Part shown: one piece after another, positions 1 through 6,047 of the stretch
Position numbering within the stretch: position 1 is the first letter of the stretch
How the letters are laid out: each line of letters starts with the position of its first letter
Assembly: GCA_946803715.1 (NCBI GenBank)
Contig: CAMPET010000243.1
Span: forward strand, 1-11,456
Direction of reading: 5' to 3'
DNA: 11,456 nucleotides
DNA from: Beroe ovata
Taxonomy: Eukaryota > Ctenophora > Nuda > Beroida > Beroidae
The notes under the pieces: generated by a model
Database searches by the model: none
What the model was told of the DNA's origin: nothing
What the model saw: only the letters and a program-made list of their open reading frames with translations
Translations under genes and position numbers: made by a program

Positions 1-32
1 CGCAGAGCAAGAGACCTCGCCAACGAAAGTAA
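1..32 (+). CDS. 3' end of a second copy of the small nuclear-type protein gene (partial)
   Basis: Read in frame from base 3, this stretch encodes the last nine residues (QSKRPRQRK) and TAA stop of the same small protein that is complete at 9965-10264. The DNA is identical to 10233-10264 over this stretch. The rest of the gene lies outside the window to the left. It shows that the small gene exists in at least two copies in the same orientation, about 10.2 kb apart. The fragment is too short to tell whether the missing upstream part is intact. Confidence 0.7.
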   Translation, partial: QSKRPRQRK

Positions 33-178
33 ATATCTCCAACGAGCTCAACACAAGATTACAGTACCTACAATATTATCTGATTCTATACTCTTTCATA
101 CCTTTCTATACTTTTTAAATATTATACCTAACATTATAAGCTACAAAATTATGTCTTTGTCGCAACAATTATCATACC
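1..178 (+). repeat. Direct repeat, left copy (gene 3' end plus downstream flank)
   Basis: This segment aligns end to end with 10233-10405, with scattered substitutions and small indels (for example a 5-bp difference near 113-118). It covers the stop codon of the small gene and about 145 bp of 3' flank, including shared runs such as ctctttcatacctttctata and aagctacaaaattatgtctt. Beyond 178 both copies run into the 326-bp repeat family. I read it as an old segmental or tandem duplication, or as the conserved 3' part of a multicopy element. Confidence 0.8.
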
Positions 179-184
179 TACCTA

Positions 185-439
185 AGATACCGCTAGAAAT
201 CGAAATGCCTCATTGTCTCAACTGCATCCACTTTCGTGTGCAGAACTATCGTACACATGATATGCAAACATATTTTGACGGAAATTTACGGCTAGAAACC
301 GTAATGTCTCAAATTGTCGCAACTGTTTCCACTTTTGTGAGACAAAATTCCCGAAATTGGATGCAGCTTCTATGGGCCGCTACTTGGCCAAATTGGCCCA
401 AAAAGTTGCTCACATGTCTTCTAGAGCGTACAACAACTG
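185..439 (+). repeat. 326-bp-family tandem repeat, array 1 (plus orientation)
   Basis: The stretch contains the hallmarks of the repeat family: cgtacacatgatatgcaaac, ggctagaaaccg, the TGTCTCA/TGAGACA inverted pair (305-311 and 338-344), gacaaaattcccgaaattgg, atgggccgctac and ggccaaattggcc. It begins with a truncated copy and then one nearly full copy, and runs into an N at 440, after which the similarity is lost. An open frame of 139 codons crosses this array, but it is repeat sequence with no recognisable protein, so I do not call it a gene. Confidence 0.8.
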
Positions 440-618
440 NGGGCGCGGTGATAATCTCGTCTTTGCGGCACGCTTCAGAGCAGTGCTCACACGCACAGGC
501 TTCTTCTCCCTGCGAAATAGTGTGTTGTGAGTACAGCATATACCTCATATACAGGGTACCTAATGGGTGAATAGAGAAGATCAGCCCCATTGATCCCGAA
601 TTGATAACGAATCTATGC

Positions 619-813
619 TTAGTACGAGACAAACTTGCGTGGACAAACTTGCGTGGACAAGCTCATCACTGATACCTGAATTGTCTTTTCCCAACAATTG
701 GTTAAAACATCAGCTTTGAGTGGTGTGATTTTAGGGGTTTGAGCATTGCCCACATAGTACTCGGTGTAGTATGGAGCCATTGATGTGTTGTCTCCCAACT
801 CCCTCAGTAGTTG
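619..813 (-). CDS. Putative terminal exon of an unidentified minus-strand gene
   Basis: From a TTCTCAG acceptor (plus 814-820) the minus strand is open for 64 codons to a TAA at 619-621, with a plausible non-repetitive composition (it includes MAPYYTEYYVGNAQTP). A long pyrimidine-rich tract supplied by the 17-bp repeat at 821-888 precedes the acceptor. I do not recognise the protein. Its relation to the exon at 953-1056 is uncertain: that exon ends in phase 2, whereas this frame fits a phase-0 acceptor unless CTGAG (ending at 804) is used instead. A possible donor (CAG/GTATCA) lies inside it, so it may end earlier. The 14-bp tandem duplication at 629-656 falls in its 3' part. Confidence 0.3.
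   Translation of the reverse strand, partial: QLLRELGDNTSMAPYYTEYYVGNAQTPKITPLKADVLTNCWEKTIQVSVMSLSTQVCPRKFVSY
629..656. repeat. Exact 14-bp tandem duplication
   Basis: The unit acaaacttgcgtgg occurs twice head to tail with no mismatch. It lies in the last part of a minus-strand open stretch and shifts the frame relative to a single-copy ancestor. Confidence 0.9.
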
Positions 814-820
814 CTGAGAA

Positions 821-888
821 GTGAGCAGAGGTGAGAGGTGAGCAGAGGTGAGAAGTGAGCAGAGGTGAGAAGTGAGCAGAGGTGAGAG
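821..888. repeat. 17-bp minisatellite, four copies, followed by a purine-rich run
   Basis: The unit gtgagcagaggtgagaR is repeated four times (821-837, 838-854, 855-871, 872-888). An imperfect G/A-rich tail follows, up to the N at 931. On the minus strand the whole stretch is a pyrimidine-rich tract of over 100 bases directly before a potential splice acceptor (814-815). The copy number may be under-represented in the assembly, because the N gap lies at its edge. Confidence 0.85.
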
Positions 889-952
889 GGAAGGGGAAGT
901 GGGGAGAGGTGAGAAGAGAAGTGGGGGGAGNCCATCTTATCGATCAACTCAC

Positions 953-1056
953 CGTTTTTCCTCAGCGGTCATATCGGAGCCGGGGGCTTCCCTCTTCTTA
1001 AGTGAGAGTGTCATTTTCCGTGCAGGTCTGGGAGCCCGACTATCGTACACGAAATT
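953..1056 (-). CDS. Putative 104-bp internal exon following the zinc-knuckle exon
   Basis: On the minus strand a TCCTCAG acceptor (AG at 1057-1058) precedes an open segment that ends at a GTGAGT donor (952-947). The segment starts in phase 0, which matches the phase-0 donor of the zinc-knuckle exon at 1227-1326. The implied intron is about 170 bp. It would encode about 34 residues, basic in character, including RAPRPARKM and SLKKREAPGSD. I see no family. Matching phase and consensus borders are the only support; the call would change if transcripts skip it. Confidence 0.4.
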
Positions 1057-1226
1057 CTGAGGAGTATGTTATTTAACAACCTCTACTCTCTCAACACCTA
1101 CCCATAAACGGGGGCTTTGCAACGTACACCAATATCAAGGACAGTTGTGAGATTTTATTCAAATACTGACATCAATCAACGCTGCACTGCCCCCTATAAT
1201 CAGAGTTTCAATCTCTAAGAACTCAC

Positions 1227-1326
1227 TCCATTAGTGGGGCAGTTCTTGATCAGGTGACCGGGCTGATTACACCTGTGACACACGTAGTTCAGTGGAAGCT
1301 CTTCTTCAGGACCTCTACGCTTGTTC
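1227..1326 (-). CDS. Exon encoding an RBBP6/Mpe1-type CCHC zinc knuckle
   Basis: The minus strand encodes 33 residues containing LPLNYVCHRCNQPGHLIKNC followed by PTNG, a perfect C-x2-C-x4-H-x4-C zinc knuckle. In RBBP6 and yeast Mpe1, subunits linked to mRNA 3'-end processing and ubiquitin ligation, the knuckle is likewise followed by CPTN, and this likeness is the basis of the call. The exon sits between a TTCGTTGCAG acceptor (phase 2) and a strong GTGAGT donor at 1226-1221 (phase 0). An alternative acceptor ending at TATAG (1359-1361) would extend the exon by about 11 codons in the same frame. No DWNN or RING domain of RBBP6 is visible in the window, so this may be a gene fragment, a diverged gene with distant exons, or another CCHC protein. 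Confidence 0.6.
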
Positions 1327-1361
1327 CTGCAACGAATACTGGTGCAGATATGGTACTTCTA

Positions 1362-1499
1362 TACTGAGCTCAGGGATGCAGCTTTTTGAGCTAGTATTGC
1401 AAGACGAAATTGACCAGACGACTTATGGTTGATGCAGACTTGTGCGCAGCGTGTTTGGAAACGAGTATTGTATTCTTGCTGGAATAATTCCAAATTGCA
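1362..1499 (-). pseudogene. Coding-like stretch in frame with the zinc knuckle, closed by a TAG
   Basis: For 46 codons the minus strand is open in exactly the frame of the zinc-knuckle exon, separated from it only by a TAG at 1359-1361. The translation is of mixed composition (it includes NTRFQTRCAQVCINHKSSG) and matches nothing I recognise. Either it is an upstream coding part of the same gene interrupted by a nonsense mutation, or the TAG belongs to an intron end (GTATAG / AG before AAG). I see no consensus donor in the right phase, so the pseudogene reading is slightly favoured. Confidence 0.25.
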
Positions 1500-1537
1500 T
1501 TAAATACGATGTGTTTATGGACGTTAAAAGGTTAACA

Positions 1538-1655
1538 GACGTCAAGCCCACGTGAAAATCTACAGATTTGGGCCAAATTCCCTCGAAAAACAGCCGATAA
1601 CCATGTTGAGCGAGAGCAATCTACACAAATGCAAATAAGATCGCGCGTGCGCGCG
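1538..1655. promoter_or_regulatory. Cluster of transcription-factor-like motifs and a CG-rich near-palindrome
   Basis: Within about 120 bp lie GACGTCA (1538-1544, CRE-like), CACGTG (1549-1554, E-box), ATGCAAAT (1629-1636, POU octamer) and an alternating purine/pyrimidine run cgcgcgtgcgcgcg (1642-1655). It sits upstream of the minus-strand exon-like pieces, so it could be their promoter region. There is no convincing TATA box, and each motif is short enough to occur by chance. Confidence 0.3.
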
Positions 1656-1810
1656 AAAGTTGATGACGATAGCACATTTTGCAATATGGTAAAAGCGCAA
1701 AATTGCTAGTCCTGTAGATGATTCCCCAAATTGGAAACAGAATGAGACAAAGTAAGATGTGGTCAAATCTGCCAAGAATCAGTGTTAATCGAGTGCCTTA
1801 TCAGATATAG

Positions 1811-2400
1811 CGTCACAGCCCATTCTATCGCCCAGTAAGGCCATCTTGGGGTCCGTGGGGGCCCAAAAAGGGCCCATAAGGCCCAAATTTTTAAACGGCC
1901 AAATCGACTCAAAAACACTTCTAATCACTTTATATTCACTTTAGAAGACATCCTAGCTACTTTTTGAGCCAATTTGGCCATGACAAGGTCTATACAAGCT
2001 GCTTCCACTTTCGGGAATTTTGTCTCACTAAAGTGGAAGCAGGTGAGACAATTAGAAACATTTCGATTTTTAGCCAAGATTAATGCAAATTGTCGCCAAA
2101 ATATGCTTGTATATGATTTGTACAATGGTTCTGCACACTTTGAGTCGATGGTTTCATCCATAATTGCCACCGTGGGGTCCGTAGGGGCCAAAACGGGCCC
2201 ATAATTCATAATGGCCAAATCGATTCAAAAACACTTTTAATCAGCCTATATTCTAGCTACTTTTTGAGCCAATTTGGCCATGTGACGGCCCATACAAGCT
2301 GACAAATTTTGATGCAAATACTTAAATTTGACCGCATATCACTTGTACGGTGGTTCTCAGGTTTTGCACACAGTCCCGGCCCTAAGGACCGGAACCACGC
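1811..2400 (-). repeat. Tandem repeat array 2 of the 326-bp family, inverted orientation
   Basis: Read on the minus strand this is the same family as arrays 1, 3 and 4: gggcccgttttggcccctac, ccccacggtggc, ttatggatgaaac, gtgtgcagaacc and ggccaaattggc are all present. The segment tcaaaaacactt recurs at 1909 and 2225, giving a period of 316 bp. Nearly two units are present. The copies are visibly diverged from those at the right end of the window. Together with array 3 (plus orientation) it brackets the large gene as an inverted pair. Confidence 0.8.
2350..2398. other. Imperfect stem-loop with nested palindrome at the inner edge of array 2
   Basis: GTGGTTC (2350-2356) pairs with GAACCAC (2392-2398). 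Nested against its right arm is a 17-bp near-palindrome, ccggccctaaggaccgg (2376-2392), with one mismatched pair off the centre. It marks the point where similarity to the 326-bp family ends. Its function is unknown. Confidence 0.5.
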
Positions 2401-2675
2401 CCATTTTTACGTGCCCTGATTTATGATGTTCGTTATTGAACACATGATTTTGTCCCAAAATTGTCGCGAAAGGGGATTGTTATAGGTTCAGTATTCACGT
2501 AACTTTGTCATACCTATATACTGTGATTTCTAATTATGAGAACAAAAAATCAATCTTAAAAATTCATAAACAATTTGAAAATTAAATCTAAATACATATT
2601 ATCACTTCGATTCAAAGTAAAAGTAAATATCTTCAATGACAGGTTCCATCCTATCATCTCTATTTCATAGCGTCT
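2399..2675. other. AT-rich spacer with no recognisable feature
   Basis: I see no convincing coding frame, RNA gene or repeat here. The middle part is AT-rich (for example caatcttaaaaattcataaa). A 60-codon minus-strand frame crosses it, but it begins inside the 49-bp minisatellite and shows no domain. Confidence 0.5.
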
Positions 2676-2879
2676 CGTCTCGGTGGTAAGGTCCCCCACA
2701 GTGTCTCCCCTTGCAGCGTCTCTTCGTCTCGGTGGCAAGGTCCCCCACNCATCTCTATTTCATAGCGTCTCGTCTCGGTGGTAAGGTTCCGCACAGTGTC
2801 TCCCCTTGCAGCGTCTCTTCGTCTCGGTGGTAAGGTCCCCCACAGTGTCTCCCCTGGCAGCGTCTCTTCGTCTCGGTGG
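2676..2879. repeat. 49-bp minisatellite, about four copies with an internal gap
   Basis: The unit starts at cgtctcggtggtaaggtccc. Complete copies lie at 2676-2724, 2771-2819 and 2820-2868, with a partial one at 2869-2879. The second copy contains the N at 2749 and is followed by a repeat of the left flank (atctctatttcatagcgtct at both 2656 and 2753). The gap thus coincides with a higher-order duplication, so the true array length is probably not represented. Confidence 0.85.
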
Positions 2880-2953
2880 TTCCCTATGCATACCCAAGAA
2901 CGCCTGCTGAATTGTTGATTATGTCCTCTTCAATCGGAAAAGGAAAAGAGTTG

Positions 2954-3172
2954 GTGCCGGCCGGTGTGAGGAATTGGTGCCGGTGTGGATGCAACATTAC
3001 CTACGGGGACAATAACGCAACAAGCAACAATAACGAAACAATGAACATAATTGAGGAGAGTAAAATTTGTGTTTTGACACGTTATTGCTGTGTTATTGTT
3101 GCCTTACTGTTGCATTTTTATTTAGTCGTTTGTTGCGTTATTGTTGCCATATTGTTGCATCCACACCGACAC
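2954..3172. mobile_element. MITE-like hairpin with long inverted arms
   Basis: The left arm ggtgtggatgcaaca (from 2982) and the inner run acaataacgcaacaa (3009-3023) are mirrored by ttgttgcgttattgt (3130-3144) and tgttgcatccacacc (3154-3168). The outer ends are gtgccgg on the left (2954, repeated at 2977) and ccgacac on the right, and GAGTTGG flanks the unit on both sides (2948-2954 and 3173-3179), a candidate 6-7-bp target site duplication. No protein is encoded. Size, ends and hairpin form fit a non-autonomous DNA transposon. The family is not identified, and the doubled left end makes the exact border uncertain. Confidence 0.55.
3117..3122 (-). terminator. Candidate poly(A) signal AATAAA for the large minus-strand gene
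   Basis: TTTATT on the plus strand reads AATAAA on the minus strand, about 82 nt after the TAG stop at 3204-3206. It is the first canonical hexamer after the stop and lies in the loop of the MITE-like hairpin, so the insertion may have provided the 3' end. Confidence 0.4.
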
Positions 3173-3203
3173 GAGTTGGCAGTTGCCGAAGAGCTACAGA
3201 AAA

Positions 3204-6047
3204 CTAAATCACAGAAAACTCGCCGTTATGAGCATTCAAAGAAAATTCTTTAAGTACTGTTTTAGGAATGTTTCTAGGGGAAGTATTACAGGGAGGACAA
3301 AATCTGTTTTGAATGAAACTATCACGAACCTTGTTTCGGATTATCTTGGCCTGCAGATGATCATACATAAGAGGGTGATGCCCGAGAGAGAGGCTCCAAA
3401 GAAACCCCAAAGAAAATGGTCCACAGTCCAGCGATCCTGGCATTTGTTGCTGAGTTTTGATATACCTGATACAGGTTGTATGTGGCTTCAACTGTATCAC
3501 AATTCGGCTTAGATAGGACGGTACTTTCCGGTTATCACGCAATGAGTTTTCGCTAACAATTGAGTCAAATACCTCAACAACATCAGGCTCAGCAATGAAT
3601 GTGAGAGCATTGGATATGCAAAACCAATGAGTGTTTGTCCTATTGATGATCTGAATAAACTTTTGATCAACTCCTTTGAACCCCGTGTGGTTGTTGTAGA
3701 AAGGACTACTTAAGCAAGTGTCCTGTGAAATGAAGCTATTCCTGCGATAAACCTGGCACATTTTAGCGTAAGAGTTAATGATCACGTCATCGTACGGCAA
3801 GCTAATTGAATGACAAATTTTAAATTGTTCAGAGAAAAGATCAAGTAGGCCGGTGTCAGAAAAATGAAGCCACTGATAACTTGGCTGAAAAACACGCTGA
3901 TTACTGGAGACTGCAATTTTGCGTCTCTTGGAGGAACTCGGCTCAAACTCGAAAGGATCAACATCAACTGGGCGTTTGAGTTTCGATGTATCAGTCTGAA
4001 AGGTTGCTTTAACCCCAATTGGAGAGTCAAGCTTAAATATCAAATATTCACAAGATCTAGCCATTTCCAGAAATGAATCTTCGCTGATTGTACAAGTATT
4101 AACGTTGCACACGGTGAAATAGACATCGCCAACCCTTGCTGCACATGAATAGATTCCCTCTTTATGTGTTTTCGAAACAAAGGAAACAAGTTTGTATCTG
4201 AGCGTTTCATTAGCGAGCTTGATATCGAAATGAGGCCTCGTGCCGTTAAAATATGCTATCGATTCCGGTCTCTTAATGAAAATGAAGTCACAAGTTTCAC
4301 TAGACTTCAAAAACTGATACAGTGAGAAACTGACATTTGCCGATGGTGCAGTGAAACAAGCATTTATCACACCTGCATTTTTGATGTCCGGCAAGAAGAA
4401 AGTCTCCAGGATTGCTGACGGAGTTGAGGCGAGATCACGCTTGAGCATTTGATTTTCAATAAACTCCTTAATTGAAAAATGTGTTGCTTGACAGTAATCA
4501 GATTTACAGCCAGCAAATGAGAGTAGGGGCTGAGTAGTACAACCCGTGGACTCAATAACTGGATCACCTGCATGGGAATGGACAATAGAATATGCGACGG
4601 AATTCAATGCGGAACAATCACCCGATGGGTCTTGCAACAATGCTGGTGGGAACGGGGATTTCGTACTGAGCACATCGAGGTTAGAATGGGCCATCTGAGG
4701 CTTAGTTACATCCTCTGAAACTAGAAACCCGAGATCATCAACAATAAACCTACCATTAGGATGTTTCTTTTCAACGATACTGGCCCATTCTTTATTAATT
4801 CGTTCATTGTGACAACTACTTATGTATGTTACAAGTTTGATATGCTGAGAAGATGCCATTTCATTACAATAACTCTTTTTCAAACTTATGACATGATTCT
4901 GCTGTTCAGCTACTGAAGTATTCAATTTACCGACCAAATTAGTACAATCGATAGACCTCAAGTGGGAATCAAACTCATGATGGTTCGACTCATGAAATCT
5001 GTCGTATAGCGATAACACTGAACACATTTTGCTGATAGGATGGGTTGAATCGTGGTTGAGATGAGAAATATCAACCTGTGTTGTAACATAGTTGCTATAG
5101 TCAAAGATTGCTTTTTTCCTGCCATCCCTATATAAATCAGATAAACTGTCAGTTGGATCATCAATACGCCCCATGTATGGTCTGAAATAACCTGGATAAT
5201 GTGCATTAGTATGCTTTGCAAGGAGAGATGCTATATCTGAGAAATTGAAGTTAGGTGGAACTTTAAATCCGGATAAAACATGAGTGTAATCAGCAACCGA
5301 TTCGGGTAAAACAAGGAACTTGAGAGCGTAAGTGATACCATGGGGACAAAATGCTCTCAAAATTCCTCCTGATTTGCCGGTCAACTTTGTAAACTTCTTA
5401 CGTATGACAGAATAAACTTCAGCGTTTCCTTCATAATCAATGAGTCGAGCAACCATGTGTTTTTTCCCACCACGAGTGTCTATCTTAAATTTCTTACAAA
5501 GAGTTTTAAGTTCCCGGTATGAATTCTTTGATTTTGCGATTTGTTCGATCCTTTCTAAAGGCAAAGATATCTCCTCAGGGCGGTCATTTACTACAAAGGG
5601 ACGAGTGTAGGGACCCAATACCTCAAAATTTTTCGGAGTTATAAATGGCGGAAGGCACTGAGAGAGTTTCACCGAAAAACTCTGGACATTACTGTTATAA
5701 TGAGGGGATTTCGGATTAAGGTAAGATCTACAAAGATCGTGCTTGCAACAGTCTCGAGTCAATTCTGAGAAACTAGAGTATGCATGTTCCTGCACATCAT
5801 CAGGATCGAGATCAAAACAAACATTCCTGATGACATCGTAACCAAGATGTATTGGGAAATTGCCACATCTGTTACAAGAAAAATTTTCTTCATATTTCAT
5901 ATCCTTCAGTGACAAGTAAGACTTAATTGCTTTGAGAACAAGATGAGTGTTATATTTAAACTCGGATGCAATTGTTACTATGTCTAAGAACGACGACAGT
6001 GAAGTATTTTTTAACCACGATCTCAAGCCAACCTCAAGAAATAGCAC
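3204..6047 (-). CDS. 3' half of a split gene: SAP-like, HMGXB3/KDZ-related, USP-like and Ulp1 (C48) protease
   Basis: This frame encodes about 947 residues but has no proper start. It opens just after a TGA at 6060-6062, its first codon here is GTG, and its first ATG is codon 50. A zinc-type pair is at C58/C61. A SAP-like segment (DNA binding) lies near 176-206, with LKTLCKKFKI. Residues 234-390 (CPHGITYALKF, then D271, then SVAEQQN with E381) resemble the conserved core of HMGXB3-like proteins related to KDZ transposases. Residues 465-675 look ubiquitin-protease-like (GDCSALNS as a Cys box). A basic signal, SSSKRRK, is at 704-710. The C-terminal Ulp1/SENP-type domain shows H807 in THW, D828 in VFDS, Q868 and C875 in LDCGPFS, the full C48 catalytic set. 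Family resemblance is from memory; the C48 call is the firmest. Confidence 0.8.
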   Translation of the reverse strand: MLFLEVGLRSWLKNTSLSSFLDIVTIASEFKYNTHLVLKAIKSYLSLKDMKYEENFSCNRCGNFPIHLGYDVIRNVCFDLDPDDVQEHAYSSFSELTRDCCKHDLCRSYLNPKSPHYNSNVQSFSVKLSQCLPPFITPKNFEVLGPYTRPFVVNDRPEEISLPLERIEQIAKSKNSYRELKTLCKKFKIDTRGGKKHMVARLIDYEGNAEVYSVIRKKFTKLTGKSGGILRAFCPHGITYALKFLVLPESVADYTHVLSGFKVPPNFNFSDIASLLAKHTNAHYPGYFRPYMGRIDDPTDSLSDLYRDGRKKAIFDYSNYVTTQVDISHLNHDSTHPISKMCSVLSLYDRFHESNHHEFDSHLRSIDCTNLVGKLNTSVAEQQNHVISLKKSYCNEMASSQHIKLVTYISSCHNERINKEWASIVEKKHPNGRFIVDDLGFLVSEDVTKPQMAHSNLDVLSTKSPFPPALLQDPSGDCSALNSVAYSIVHSHAGDPVIESTGCTTQPLLSFAGCKSDYCQATHFSIKEFIENQMLKRDLASTPSAILETFFLPDIKNAGVINACFTAPSANVSFSLYQFLKSSETCDFIFIKRPESIAYFNGTRPHFDIKLANETLRYKLVSFVSKTHKEGIYSCAARVGDVYFTVCNVNTCTISEDSFLEMARSCEYLIFKLDSPIGVKATFQTDTSKLKRPVDVDPFEFEPSSSKRRKIAVSSNQRVFQPSYQWLHFSDTGLLDLFSEQFKICHSISLPYDDVIINSYAKMCQVYRRNSFISQDTCLSSPFYNNHTGFKGVDQKFIQIINRTNTHWFCISNALTFIAEPDVVEVFDSIVSENSLRDNRKVPSYLSRIVIQLKPHTTCIRYIKTQQQMPGSLDCGPFSLGFLWSLSLGHHPLMYDHLQAKIIRNKVRDSFIQNRFCPPCNTSPRNIPKTVLKEFSLNAHNGEFSVI

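Noticed and set aside
151-570. 139-codon plus-strand open frame
   Set aside because: It runs through the 326-bp repeat family and an N. The same peptide fragments appear in other repeat copies with different continuations, so it is repeat sequence, not a gene.
872-1060. 62-codon plus-strand open frame
   Set aside because: It begins in the 17-bp minisatellite, crosses an N and lies antisense to an exon-like segment with good splice borders.
3204-6047. Independent second gene with its own start
   Set aside because: The first codon of the frame is GTG, there is no promoter before it, and the first ATG is codon 50, after conserved-looking sequence. It continues the upstream protein.
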